Part shown: positions 10,537-20,173 of the stretch, piece after piece
How the letters are laid out: every line of letters begins with the position of its first letter
Numbering within the stretch: the first letter of the stretch is position 1
Assembly: GCA_002005505.1 (NCBI GenBank)
Contig: KV908445.1
Span: 345,766 to 385,765, forward strand
Direction of reading: 5' to 3'
DNA: 40,000 nt
Source of the DNA: Botryococcus braunii
Taxonomy: Eukaryota > Chlorophyta > Trebouxiophyceae
Notes under the pieces: generated by a model
What the model was told of the DNA's origin: nothing
Seen by the model: only the letters and a program-made list of their open reading frames with translations
Database searches by the model: none
Translations under genes and position numbers: made by a program

Positions 10537-12648
10537 ACAGAAGGACAGTACCGTTACAGTCAAAAACCCCTGAATAACGAGCTAGGCAGCATGACAAGCA
10601 GATACAGCAACATTGCATGTATGCCTGTGGCAAGTGGGGATACTTGCCACAGGCATACATGCAATGTTGCTGTACAGGACGAGGTAACGAGCACAATTCT
10701 GTGTATGTTCAAGCCTCAGAATACCGTATTGTTTAATTATATTATTTGAACTTTTGAGCATATAAAAGCCTAAGAAATGTCCGCTGGGGGACCTTTGAAT
10801 TAATAAAATACCCCGGCGAATTGTCCAGCGATACCCCCAAAATTAGTTAAAATCCTTCCGGAAATTCCGTGGTGGTTCTTCCTGGGACCGGTGGCGAGGA
10901 AAACTAGGTGACTTGTTTACATTCCAGTGCCGAAATGGGCACTTTTAAGGGCTCACACATAATTATGTGTGTTTACTGTACAGCACATGTGTCGCTTAGT
11001 CATAAACTACAGAAACGTTGTAGAATTAGGGATATGGGCCTAAAAACATTATGAATTGTTCGGTTACTCCCGGCATGGCCCATTAAAAGCAATAAAAACC
11101 TGCCAGAAATGTAAATTTCGAACCGAAAAAAAAAATGGTCATTTCAAAGTAATTAGGGCCGATACGGTAGTACATCCGTCTAAAAGTGATGGCTCCCACA
11201 TTCAACTGGAGTAGATTGTGCAAAGGGGGCATACATTGTCAAGATTCTGGTCAAACCTCGTAAATAAGTTACGAAGAGCTATCAGGCCCGCAGAAATACG
11301 CTCCAGCAAAAGCGGATTTCCCAAAGCAGTCAACTGCGGCATTTGCAACAACATGATGTCATCATACTGCCATGCACTGTTGGACTTTCGTGTGGTTCGG
11401 TACAACATGGCTCTACTGTTTAATCAGGCACCCAAAAGTAGTGCGACAAAACCTTTCGTCTGCAGGTGTGAAGGGATACGGACGGGACACCGACTTATTT
11501 GAAAATGCGTAGAAACAATCTTAAAGAGTTGCTATGTCCTAAATACATGTCCACCATTACGGTTTGCCTGTCTATCAAAAATGCTCAAACTTTTGCTTAG
11601 ACTACAGCAACGTCTGTTGATTGAACCCCTTCCCCCAAACCCCCAAATAGCCTCTGCTCTGTACGGCCGGAGCACTAACCCGTGCTCTAAGAATCCTTCT
11701 GCATGCATGCCCACCCGTCAAAGAACTTTGTCACCTTGATTGCTGTAAATCCCTGACCAGGAGCATCCGCAGCAGCTTTAATGGAAGCGAGAAAAACTTG
11801 AAGGTGCTTTTCACATGTTTCCTCTGTGTCATAGCTATATGTGCGAGCAACCACAGAACTCTGTTCATTGCTTCGGCTGGCTGGACCGTCCTCGGAACCA
11901 ACATCATCTTCAGCTGCATAATCAAGGATCGATCCTACCCCGTTCCTGGCCAGGAAATCGAGAGTGGGCCGCATGTCCTCAGGACTTACACCTATGCAAT
12001 TGGAAAACTGTCAAACCTCAAGAATATAGTTGTGGAGTTTCCTTGGAGGCAGCTGATACAAAGCAACTGATACAAAACCACTTTAGGCAAAATATTATGG
12101 GGCACACAGGGACGAGCTCTCTGACGCTGAGGGTATTTGTCTCGTCTCATCTGAACCAGGTCGGATCTAATCTAAAGGTAGCAAAGTAGCCAAGAAAATG
12201 TTGATCACAACCTAACACAAAGACACCTATAGTGCTACAAATTGGATCAAATCTGAGAGTCTCTTTTTTGACCTCTTCAGTCGTACTTCAAACTCTTAAA
12301 CAACACCTGTAAGAAACAGGGAACCTGTGTGCAAGGCCCAGACGTACCCCCGCAGAATTGCTTGAAAAACGTGTGCCGAATTCCCCAATCCACAAGCGAA
12401 GAGCCAAACACTTTCTTGCTGAGTTTAAGAAGGTTATCGGCATTGTTAACCAAGGGTCTGAATTGACAAGCAGTCAGAACTCCCACTGCCCGGAGTAGTT
12501 GCCCAGTTGTGCGACCTTCAAACGCTTCTTTGACATCATTAAAAGGGAGAGGGTGCTGATCAAAATCCAAATGCCCCTCAGCCACGGCTTGGAGATCACT
12601 CAGCGACTCTATTGCAACCCCGGCTGGTTGAGTAGATCTCGTGGCCTG
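7577..12648 (-). CDS. PRODH: Proline dehydrogenase, mitochondrial, with EF-hand insert (gene, 10 resolved exons)
   Basis: Catalyses FAD-dependent oxidation of proline to pyrroline-5-carboxylate, the first step of mitochondrial proline catabolism. Exons (minus strand): 12648-12348, 11991-11735, 11333-11235, 10370-10221, 9867-9736, 9532-9398, 9095-9007, 8633-8547, 8415-8211, 7732-7577. All nine introns are GT-AG, all phases match, and the sum is 536 codons plus TAG. Family landmarks in order (numbered from 12648): [12 protein letters not shown] and NTYQCYLK in the barrel, KLVRGAYM (381-388), ASHN (436-439), YFGQLLGM (464-471), and YVPFG (489-493) followed by the RR pair (504-505) that in this family binds the substrate carboxylate. 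Residues about 187-262 form an EF-hand insert like that of animal PRODH and unlike bacterial PutA. The N-terminal exon is not found; acceptor use at 12645 would shorten exon 1 by one codon. Confidence 0.94.
7951..8145. repeat. Poly-G tracts and A/C-rich low-complexity DNA in PRODH intron 9
   Basis: G-runs lie at 7951-7970 (two runs), 7983-7995 and about 8006-8017, followed by an A/C-rich stretch of CAACA and CAACCAC words to about 8145. On the transcribed minus strand these are C-runs and GTTG-rich sequence inside the last intron. Confidence 0.85.
8211..8415 (-). CDS. PRODH: PRODH exon 9: ASHN and YFGQLLGM motifs
   Basis: 205 nt, entered in phase 2 and closed in phase 0. Encodes [19 protein letters not shown] then [19 protein letters not shown] and RHGYR at CGG|GTAATT. 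The acceptor is TTCAATGCACAG. Confidence 0.95.
8547..8633 (-). CDS. PRODH: PRODH exon 8: [19 protein letters not shown]
   Basis: 87 nt. It completes the Met codon split by the preceding intron, then encodes [19 protein letters not shown] and KETHANYN. Acceptor TTTTGATGCAG, donor AACAG|GTGAGA. The segment matches the E-x-x-RA-x-x-x-GY-x-x-PI-x pattern that follows the KLVRGAY motif in PRODH. It is easily missed because the frame is short. Confidence 0.92.
9007..9095 (-). CDS. PRODH: PRODH exon 7: KLVRGAY active-site segment
   Basis: 89 nt, phase 0 in, phase 2 out. Encodes [20 protein letters not shown] and AAKLVRGAY plus the first two bases of the next Met codon; the donor is AT|GTGCGG. KLVRGAY is the family signature around the flavin and substrate pocket. 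Confidence 0.93.
9203..9307. repeat. (TG)n microsatellite in PRODH intron 6
   Basis: About 105 bp of TG dinucleotides, broken by one GAG and one TTTTTG interruption, lie between exons 6 and 7. The TH/CV-rich open frames through it are artefacts. Confidence 0.95.
9398..9532 (-). CDS. PRODH: PRODH exon 6: [10 protein letters not shown] and NTYQCYLK barrel motifs
   Basis: 135 nt, 45 codons, phase 0. It carries two of the most conserved PRODH segments, [14 protein letters not shown] and [10 protein letters not shown]. Acceptor TCTTGCAG, donor AAG|GTGCGG. Confidence 0.95.
9736..9867 (-). CDS. PRODH: PRODH exon 5: linker after the EF-hand insert
   Basis: 132 nt, 44 codons, phase 0. Begins [15 protein letters not shown] after GGATTTGCAG; continues with [20 protein letters not shown] and AAAQ at CAG|GTAGGA. 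The 49-bp minisatellite of the preceding intron ends right against this exon's acceptor. Confidence 0.92.
9877..10170. repeat. 49-bp minisatellite, six copies, in PRODH intron 4
   Basis: Units starting CCACTTCCAT or a close variant begin at 9877, 9926, 9975, 10024, 10073 and 10122, with a constant 49-bp period. Each unit also holds AGAACGCGAG and a variant of CCAATGGGCCACGA. Units differ by scattered substitutions only, with no indels. The array touches the acceptor of exon 5 (exon begins at 9867). Confidence 0.95.
10221..10370 (-). CDS. PRODH: PRODH exon 4: rest of EF-hand 1 and degenerate EF-hand 2
   Basis: 150 nt, 50 codons, phase 0. It begins [15 protein letters not shown] after GGGTATAG and completes the first EF loop (D, N, D, V, S, E at the coordinating positions). 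A second loop, [12 protein letters not shown], has Cys at position 5 and Ser instead of Glu at position 12, so calcium binding there is doubtful. Donor CAG|GTAGGT. Confidence 0.92.
10456..10534. repeat. (GT)n microsatellite in PRODH intron 3
   Basis: Nearly pure GT dinucleotides for about 80 bp, upstream (on the minus strand) of exon 4 and about 70 bp from the perfect inverted repeat at 10603-10674. Confidence 0.95.
10603..10674. repeat. Perfect 33-bp inverted repeat with 6-nt loop
   Basis: The left arm 10603-10635 is the exact reverse complement of the right arm 10642-10674; GGGGAT forms the spacer. The hairpin lies in PRODH intron 3 and would form in a transcript from either strand. No target duplication or transposon end is visible around it. 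Confidence 0.95.
11235..11333 (-). CDS. PRODH: PRODH exon 3: LTALG and first half of the EF-hand loop
   Basis: 99 nt, phase 0 to phase 0. It starts [13 protein letters not shown] after GCCGCAG and ends [10 protein letters not shown] at AAT|GTATGC. DQNLDN forms positions 1-6 of a calcium-binding loop that is completed in the next exon. Confidence 0.92.
11735..11991 (-). CDS. PRODH: PRODH exon 2: start of the barrel, LDYAAEDD
   Basis: 257 nt, entered in phase 1 after TTGCATAG. It encodes [20 protein letters not shown] and then DYAAEDD, a serine-rich spacer, [15 protein letters not shown], and AIK at the donor AAG|GTGACA. The ARTY-x-Y and F-AIK motifs are conserved in animal and protist PRODH. 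Confidence 0.92.
12348..12648 (-). CDS. PRODH: PRODH exon 1 (of those resolved): N-terminal helical region
   Basis: Encodes [17 protein letters not shown], then [17 protein letters not shown] and [12 protein letters not shown], the N-terminal domain of eukaryotic PRODH. The acceptor is the CT-rich CTCTGTCATCAG ending at 12649; using the next CAG would start it at 12645 in the same phase. The donor is GG|GTACGT and the exon closes in phase 1. No ATG is present, so an upstream exon must supply the start. Confidence 0.88.
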
Positions 12649-13057
12649 CTGATGACAGAGCACAAGAATCAGGACGTGTCTTGAGACGAACTCATTGCGG
12701 CCATTTAGAGGCCAATCTCAATGTATCTGCACTGCAAGCACTAAACGACATTGCTGGTTGACCTACTGTGGTACATGTACAATGACCAATAAGCCACAGT
12801 AATCAATATCAGTGCAACATTTCAATTGAGATCTTTGTCATGGTGCTACACGCAGTAGTAAAACCTGGTGCGATGAATGGGGTAAATATCAGTGTGGCAA
12901 ACCCTTCCAAAAAATGCCAAAAAGAGCCCACACAATTGCTACCATTGGAATTTAAATGGGCAGTAGCACAAAAAATTTGCTTGCATAGTTTCACAAAACC
13001 CACGATCAGGCGAAAAGGGCACGCCTGTGTTGTAGAAGCAAAGTTAGCCTTGAGGAC

Positions 13058-13165
13058 CAAACAATGGATTTCCTTTGCCACATCAGAAGATGCTGCAATC
13101 AGACACGCACGCTGATAGAAAGAAGCAGCAGATGGGTTGACTACATGCCGTAAGTGCCGCAACAT
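13058..13165 (-). CDS. Candidate start exon of PRODH (presequence-like), unproven
   Basis: An ATG at 13165-13163 opens a frame beginning MLRHLRHVVNPSAASFYQRA, with several basic and no acidic residues over the first 28 positions, as in a mitochondrial presequence. It lies about 0.5 kb upstream of the first resolved PRODH exon on the same strand. I found no convincing phase-0 donor to join it to 12648, so the end given is arbitrary. It may be chance. Confidence 0.18.
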
Positions 13166-13958
13166 GTAACCCTAGAGCGTCCACTTTTCAACCTGCTAGC
13201 CTATTCCGCAGCACCCTCTCAACGCGACGGCGACGAGCACATTCCAGCAGCTGCAAATCTTATGTGTGAAAATATCTATGAGTTTGACAAACAAGTGAAC
13301 TTCGACAACAAATATTTCAGTAGAGCCGACCACGATTATAGTTGTCCACATACCTTCTACGCTGCTGTTTATCTGAAGGGAAAACAAACAGGCAGTTCCC
13401 TATGTGATACAATTAGCGTCTTTGTTTAAATAGCAGACAATGGACGTAATCTGAAGCTGCACAGCACCCTCCTTGTCCGTTCCCGTTACTCTTCGAACGA
13501 GTTGAACTCAGACCCCGGGCTTTTACCAACTTCAATGGTTTCTCCTATTCCTCTAGTGGTGATTCAATCTGTACAATTCGCAACGGAATTGAGTGTACTA
13601 AGGGTTAGTTGTTTATGTCTTGAAAAGGACCTAGATCGCCCGTACCGGACAGCATTCAAAAGTCCTTAGAAAGCCCACAACTAGGCCAATCCGAGTAGAT
13701 GCTACCTGGTTGCCACGTCCCCCAGTATCGCTCTCCTTAAAACGGCCAGTGACAATTCAAAGACAAGCTGTTGAGCTAGCTCATGACATGCACTTCCGCA
13801 CTCCACCAGTGTGGTTTGCAAGCTTACCTGTATTCTTAACAAGCAACTGTACCCATGTGAGGTGCACCAAGTCATGTGAGCATTCAAGACCGTCTTTGTG
13901 GCACATGGAAGGCGACTTGGGTCCCAGCTCGGACTCCCAGATCGTCCGTCCAACGTTG

Positions 13959-14370
<412 letters not shown>

Positions 14371-15471
14371 TGTTGTGAAATAATATGGGAACCCTAGGGT
14401 TTGAGGTTCCCCGTAGCGTGTGCCTTCGTGTGTGAAGTGGCTGATGGACAATAAATAGTCACTTTCCAGTCGTTTGTAGACATGTGGAACTCGTGGTGTA
14501 GTTTGGAAGGTACACTTGGCATGTGACTAGCCCCTTGTGTTATGCTTGGAGCTTGCCATGCGGCAATCTCAAAGGTGATGTCTACTAATGTGGTTGCCTG
14601 TCTTTGAGGATTAGTCGATTCGAGAAGTCATGACCTCGAGTTTACTATCATCCTCTTGTGTACCTTGGAGGTTCAAGTGATGTACTCATGAAGGGCAATT
14701 AGTTCTCTTCTTGAGTAATTGCTAGGTCTGACCTTTGTACCCAGGAAACACTAGGGTACTCTTAAAGGTCATAGGAGTTCCTTGGAAGTTAGGAAACGTG
14801 CTGAGGATTTGACCTCCTTGAAGCGCGTGTGAGTGGCAGTTCCGTAGGGACCCGGATTATTGTCGTACGGTCTCGTCGGAGTCAGTGTAGCTGGTAGGCT
14901 CGGAGGCCTAGAACTTAGGAATTCTAGCCTCGTCCACCTACCGTTTAGTTTCCTTTGGCCTTGCGTCATATGGGACGGCTTGGCATTCTATCATCAGTCT
15001 TGATGGTGGATAGCCTCGACTCCTTGTCCCTTGTGCGCATGGTGCGACAGGACTCGTACTACACGTCCTTACGTTTTCTGTGACATACATGGTTATGGCA
15101 CAGGTAAGACTGCCCTTAGTTAGGTTGCTTTGTTAAGCTACGATGCTTTGTGTAAAGTCTTGATGGTGGATAGCCTCGACTCCTTGTCCCTTGTGCGCAT
15201 GGTGCGACAGGACTCGTACTACACGTCCTTACGTTTTCTGTGACATACATGGTTATGGCACAGGTGGCCTTGTTAGATGGTGTTCCTAACAAGTGTCTGG
15301 AGTTATCTCCTGCTCTGGAGTCGTCCAAGTGGAGTCGTCCATCAGGAGCGTGCTTGAAGCTTTGTCTCACGTTTCGACAAAGGGTTGGATGGTGTTCCCA
15401 ACCTAATTTAATGTTTTCCTTCTGAAGTAATTGTGGTCGAATGTTATCGCCGCCTCGAATTTGTTCTTGCA
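14371..15471 (+). mobile_element. Putative 5' LTR of element D
   Basis: The stretch starts TGTTGTGAAATAAT directly after a (CT)n run. It ends TTCTTGCA, immediately followed by the 13-base word TGGTATCGGCGAG, which is also the primer binding site of elements A and C. The TG...CA ends and the adjoining PBS are the evidence. The partner LTR is not in the window, so the left end is tentative. Confidence 0.45.
14996..15265 (+). repeat. 110-bp perfect direct repeat ending in AGGT (inside LTR D)
   Basis: Copies at 14996-15105 and 15156-15265 appear identical and are separated by 50 nt. Both begin AGTCTTGATGG and end GGCACAGGT. After copy 1 the sequence reads CAG|GTAAGA, a strong donor; copy 2 ends in CACAG|G, an acceptor-like end. 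Confidence 0.9.
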
Positions 15472-15484
15472 TGGTATCGGCGAG
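15472..15484 (+). promoter_or_regulatory. Primer binding site of element D
   Basis: TGGTATCGGCGAG directly follows the CA end of the putative LTR. It is identical over 13 bases to the sites at 17839 and 31749. It implies a tRNA whose 3' end reads CGCCGATACCA. Confidence 0.5.
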
Positions 15485-17042
15485 TGCCGATCGTCAACGA
15501 ATACGTTTGACGCCTGTGGTAAACATTACCCTTGCTGACGATGGTGTTCCGTCAGAAAGGTTTGAATTAATTGTTTTAGCAGTTGATTAATTCATGGTGC
15601 TGAATCTCATGGTATCAGTTGTTGTCGTTGTTGAAACTTCGTGGCGATTTCGATCCGTTCAAGCCAATGTGGACTTGAAAGGCGGAATGTTTTAAGATAC
15701 AATCATTTCTGTGTGATATTTTGAGCATTCAAGATTGCAAAGATGATTCATGTGCTACATCTGTGAAAGTGTAGTGGCACTTCAACGTTGAACTTCCAAA
15801 AGGGGCGTTCAAAGCGTCTACTTGCAAGCCTACTATTTGACATATGTGATTATCGGTATACTAACTCTTCGGTATGCTGATGGGTTTCAGGTGCTTTTGC
15901 ACACATGGATCAGTTCAGTATGGGCTGGTTCGGGACTAGGGGAGGACAAAAGGAGGGTTCCTTGCATGCCAAGAATGGACATGCATCGACACCTCTGGAG
16001 AAATAATCTCACCTTCAAGCGTTAAAGGGAGTACGGTCCCAACTTCCTCATGGGGCATAAGTACATGTGACCCCTGATTATGTGTGCAATAGCATCTTTC
16101 CCTACCTTCCCTTGTAAGTGCCCCTAGTGTGTGGGGCATGTGGCTTGTTGCTTAGGGGCATCTTCAGGTTGCCCAATGTTGATTATGTGCTTCTTGCTCC
16201 TTGAGTGAGCAGAATACTCCTTATGTGGGCATGCGATGAGTCGAGTGGGCATAGGTGTGGTTATGTGCACTTTTGTCTCTCTCTCTCGCTTACACTTATA
16301 AAAACTTATGCAATTGCCATTGACTCGTAGTTTTTCAATTGATACATGACTATGTGACTATCACCAAGTAAGATGGCCTGTGATTGCCATGATAACTTGC
16401 TTGTGAGAGAGTGCATCAAAGGGACCAAGATTATCCGAGACAATGGTGCCTCATTTGGTTGATTATTGGGCTGTAACGGCCATGATAACTAGGAACTTGC
16501 TTTGCCCTATACAGAGGCTATGGGGATAGCACGTGATCCATGATGGTTTGCGGGTAGTCCAATATAGTTGAGGAGTATACACCGGTAGTGTATGTTCCCG
16601 GATAAGTTTGAGGGTGGGCCAAGATGCGCAGAAGGCGTGAGGCACCCAACAGGAACTTGGGAACAACTCCAAGATAGCTTGCGGCATACCCAACAGAGCT
16701 TCGGAATCAGTTCCGTTTGACGTTTGACTTCAGACAAGAAGTGACAATAAGAGGTAGAAGAAGCCGTTGTTTAAACTTGGATAAGCTGACTAAAGTAACG
16801 ATTCTTCAGCTTGGATGGTTACCCTTTGATACGTACTTTGGTCTCACAAGGAATTGGTGTCATATTGGAATGGTCAGTCATATGTTTTCTTGCAGTAGTG
16901 GCAATGCATATGCTTCGTGTAATGATGCTTGTAAGCATTGAGCTTGTGATGCTTGTGATAACATTAAGCGTGAGGAAGTTCATCGATGGGAGGGTCACTT
17001 TTGCTTGAAGTGGCTGTTAACTCCAGTGGTTTTGTTTGGTAT
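15485..17042. other. Non-coding internal remnant of element D
   Basis: About 1.56 kb with no gag or pol similarity and no long open frame. It follows the primer binding site of D and is cut off by the apparent start of the copia element at 17043. It could be the leader of a larger element whose remainder lies beyond the copia insertion, or a non-autonomous element. Confidence 0.35.
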
Positions 17043-17360
17043 TGTTGGAATTTGTGTACTCTCAGGACAATCCAAGGATGACAAATTTTGACCTGAATAA
17101 ATTAGCTGTATAGTTGACAATGTGTTCAACTCAAAGGAAACTCTTTGATAAACAGCCAGTGGCCTTATGGCCACAAGTAGTAATGGATAAAGTATCTCAG
17201 AACATGGTAGAGAAGGACTTTCCTGTTGTTTGTGGCTATTAAAATTGAGTTTATCCTAATTGTTAATAACGTGATAAACTCAATTGGGATAAGGGCCAAT
17301 TTCCAAGGCTCTGAACCTCAACTCTGATACGAATTCATGAAAAGGGGCCAGAACAGCGCA
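17043..17360 (+). mobile_element. Copia E 5' LTR, left fragment (tentative start)
   Basis: TGTTGGAATTTG at 17043 is a typical copia LTR start. The fragment ends at the GCGCA target duplication (17356-17360) of element A and resumes at 24787. It contains a 13-bp inverted repeat at 17243-17285. The flank preceding it is GGTAT, which should recur after the 3' LTR if the boundary is right. Confidence 0.4.
17243..17285. repeat. 13-bp inverted repeat in the copia LTR
   Basis: AATTGAGTTTATC (17243-17255) and GATAAACTCAATT (17273-17285) are perfect reverse complements around a 17-nt loop. Function unknown; a transcript hairpin is possible. Confidence 0.8.
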
Positions 17361-17836
17361 TGTGATGGAATGTAGGGATTTCCCGGCATTTCTGGACATT
17401 TCCCTTACCCCCTAGCCTAGGCGCACATGTGGCGCACATGTCGTACGAGCAACGCGAGTACGCACGTGCCTAGCGTCTAGCCTTGGCTTCCTAGCCGTCG
17501 AATTCCATTGGATAGTTATGGACGTTACTCTCATAGTAGGATTCTAGGATATTTTCTAGATACTATTGTAGAGGTTTGGTGGACTAGTGCGCTACCATTG
17601 GAGGAACGTGAACACACGATCACGAACCACGGGAAGGAACGGATAGAGACGTAAGCCACGGGAAGACACGCACTCAGGTAATTTGGAAGCTTAGTAGACC
17701 ACAAGTAGGGAGTGGAAGCTCCGTGAGGTGGGGGTTACTTGTAATTGGAAAGAGCGTCCAACTTGTCGGCCATCCGGCCTTGTCTCTCTCTCTCTCACAA
17801 CTTGGAAATTCTCTCTAACTTGTGCATTCTACGACA
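17361..17836 (+). repeat. 5' LTR of element A
   Basis: 476 bp, TG...CA ends, same as 24306-24781. Short open frames inside it occur in both LTRs and are not genes. Confidence 0.96.
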
Positions 17837-17838
17837 TC

Positions 17839-17851
17839 TGGTATCGGCGAG
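17839..17851 (+). promoter_or_regulatory. Primer binding site of element A
   Basis: TGGTATCGGCGAG, two bases after the LTR, the usual place for a tRNA 3'-end PBS. The same 13 bases occur in elements C and D. Confidence 0.8.
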
Positions 17852-17954
17852 ATGCCGAATTGTTCTCTGCAAGTCTTTCGCGTGGTGGAAGGAGGAAAGT
17901 CGTAGGAGGGAGATCGTTCGATGGAAGGTCCTAACTCTCATATGTGGGCCGTAG

Positions 17955-19193
17955 ATGTCACCGCCCTCTTCTGGGAAGTTTAAAAACCTTTCTTCGGAAG
18001 AAAGAGAATTTTTGGAAGCGTTGGAAAGCTCAGGGGAGCTGGTAGAGGACTTGATGGAGGGGGCATCTCGCGATCCGTCGCCCGCTCCGTCCACACCAAA
18101 GACAAAGAAGATCAAGTTGACCAATAAAATAAAGGAGCAGTTATTTTTGGAATTTAAGGAAAAGCTTCTTGCCGAAAGGCAAGTTGGAGGGGATGGGGTG
18201 GAGGAGACTCCTCGCCCTAGTGGACAAGTAAGAGCAACTCCTCCTTCTTTGTTTTCGGGAAAGAGGGGATCTTTTTGCTATTTTGCAAGGAAGTTGGAAG
18301 GCTATGCAAAACTAACCAATGTGCCTGCAGGAAAGTGGGTGGCCTTGGGAGTGCAATTGATGGAAGAAAGACCCACAAAAGTTTGGGACACACATGTAAG
18401 GAAACTAGAAAAGGAAGGGATACATGAGCATACATTGGAATGGAAGGATTTTAAAACTTTTATGGTTAAAAGATATGATTCCACAGACACAGTGGCCATT
18501 GCCAGGGCAAAATTAGACAAAGTCTTTCAAGGAAATGAGACTGTCGAGAGATATATTGAAAGATTTATGTCTCTCTTAGCAGATGTAGAGGTTGACTATC
18601 AAATAGCCATGCAAGACCAGTTACATCTTTTTACCAAGGGTCTTAATACTCCTCTCAAACTTGCATGCACTGTGAACCCTGCAACAGGCAGTCCTTTCAC
18701 TGATCTGGAAGACATTTGCACTTATGTTGTTAAATATGAGGCAAGTCTCAAAAGCACATATGTGGATGCACAGGGACCCAAGAGGAAGAGGGTCTACACC
18801 CAGACACCTCAAGTGGCAGCAGGAGTGGTGGAACAACAGCCCCCTGCACCACCTTCCTTGGGTTTGGTGGGAGCACCCCCTTTTGGGTCCGGGAGAAAAA
18901 TTGATTCTAGAACCTCTATTCCAAAGGATAGGGAATGCTATTTTTGTCATAAACTAGGCCACGAGTCATGGCAGTGTGTTGCTAAAAAGCAATATCTAGC
19001 TGCCAAAGCTCAAGCTAGTGGGCACACCCCATCAAATTTTCAGCCTGGATTCTATCCGAGGCAAGGAAACAATCAACCAGTGGCAGCACCACTGCAAGGT
19101 GTTTCACCTCCCTCACACATTGGGCCTAAGGGATTTAACAAGGGAAAACATTGGAAAGGGAAAGGGAAGGGCAAGGGCCCTAAACAAGATTAG
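17955..19193 (+). CDS. gag: Element A Gag (412 aa)
   Basis: Capsid/nucleocapsid protein that packages element RNA. ATG at 17955. The charged N-terminus is followed by the retrotransposon Gag domain from about residue 99 (FSGKRGSF, then MEERPTKVW, RYDSTD, VERYIERFMSLLADVE, KLACTVNP) to about 265. A CCHC zinc knuckle, CYFCHKLGHESWQC, occupies residues 328-341, and a lysine-rich tail ends at TAG 19191-19193. The same domain order occurs in Gag of element C. The protease ORF starts two bases after the stop, in the -1 frame. The frame appears intact. Confidence 0.93.
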   Translation: MSPPSSGKFKNLSSEEREFLEALESSGELVEDLMEGASRDPSPAPSTPKTKKIKLTNKIKEQLFLEFKEKLLAERQVGGDGVEETPRPSGQVRATPPSLFSGKRGSFCYFARKLEGYAKLTNVPAGKWVALGVQLMEERPTKVWDTHVRKLEKEGIHEHTLEWKDFKTFMVKRYDSTDTVAIARAKLDKVFQGNETVERYIERFMSLLADVEVDYQIAMQDQLHLFTKGLNTPLKLACTVNPATGSPFTDLEDICTYVVKYEASLKSTYVDAQGPKRKRVYTQTPQVAAGVVEQQPPAPPSLGLVGAPPFGSGRKIDSRTSIPKDRECYFCHKLGHESWQCVAKKQYLAAKAQASGHTPSNFQPGFYPRQGNNQPVAAPLQGVSPPSHIGPKGFNKGKHWKGKGKGKGPKQD

Positions 19194-19195
19194 TC

Positions 19196-20173
19196 ATGAA
19201 TGAAATTTGTTTTTCATATTTAACTTTTCTTGTTCAGAAGTCCTTGGGAAGTTGGAATACACCTCTGATTGTTCCTGGCAAACACAAAGCTGAGACTTGT
19301 ATTGAATCTTTTCTTGCTGAACGAAAAGAAAATTCACAAGTCAGTGCATGCTTTGTGATAGGCCAGAAGGTGTGGAAAAGTAGGAGTTTCTTTTTGCGGT
19401 TACGCTCTCGCGCAAACCTGAAAATTCTTGCTAGGGGCGCAAAAGGGGAATGCTTTTCTTTTCAAGGGCAGCAATGTACATTTCCTTTTTCCTTTGTTTT
19501 AGCTTATGCAGCACCCAAAGCATCTTGTCAGTTGGGTTCAACGTCAAGTGCTGCACCTCTTAACCTCACATTTCCTGTCATGGCAAGGGGACAACAATGT
19601 AAAGCTTTAATGGACACCGGGGCCACACACTCTTTTGTCCGGGAAAAAGTTTTGCAAGGTTTGAGGTATAACAAGAGGACTTCACCCGTCACACTTGCTG
19701 ATGGGACAGTAACACGCACAAATGGGAAAGTGGATTTGAGTGTCCGGTTTGCTCCATCTATCATTACGAGACACTCCTTTCTTGTGTGTGACTCAATAAT
19801 GGAAGGAATTGACATAATTTTGGGACAGGATTGGCTAGCACCACGACATGCTAATGTTAATGTGAGAGCTGGCAAGGCTCATATTAGACACAATAACAAA
19901 TGGGTCTTGTTAAACAAACATGGAAAAGGCTTGGGAAAGAAGTTGGGATGGGGAATCAAATTAGGAAACACCAGGAAAGGGAAACGGGATCATTGGAAAA
20001 CCTGCTTGTTCAATGTCATGGCCAAGGATGAACATGTTGGTTGGGATGAACAGGAAGAGATGCCACCTTTGGTGGATATGGACGACCCCTCGACGGAGTC
20101 ATCCGGGACTTCCTTACACAACTCTGCGCCGGGGGATACCTCGGGCACGGCCCGGATATGGAGAGTTGCCTAG
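19196..20173 (+). CDS. pro: Element A protease ORF (325 aa)
   Basis: Aspartic protease of the Pol polyprotein. ATG at 19196. The catalytic motif MDTGATHSF has its Asp at residue 140; the flap-like LADGTV and the IILGQDWL segment (the usual ILG of retroviral-type proteases) follow. The first 110 residues resemble the same region of the element C Pol N-terminus (KTWKSKS-type segment). The ORF ends at TAG 20171-20173 in an acidic linker, while RT continues in the -1 frame. In element C this junction is one continuous frame, so the break is probably a mutation rather than a conserved recoding site. Confidence 0.9.
   Translation: MNEICFSYLTFLVQKSLGSWNTPLIVPGKHKAETCIESFLAERKENSQVSACFVIGQKVWKSRSFFLRLRSRANLKILARGAKGECFSFQGQQCTFPFSFVLAYAAPKASCQLGSTSSAAPLNLTFPVMARGQQCKALMDTGATHSFVREKVLQGLRYNKRTSPVTLADGTVTRTNGKVDLSVRFAPSIITRHSFLVCDSIMEGIDIILGQDWLAPRHANVNVRAGKAHIRHNNKWVLLNKHGKGLGKKLGWGIKLGNTRKGKRDHWKTCLFNVMAKDEHVGWDEQEEMPPLVDMDDPSTESSGTSLHNSAPGDTSGTARIWRVA

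Noticed and set aside
17728..17934. Open frames inside LTRs of A, also seen at 24673, and those at 31351, 31536, 37121 and 37306 in LTRs of C
   Set aside because: They recur because the LTRs are copies. They show no family match and no coding signature.
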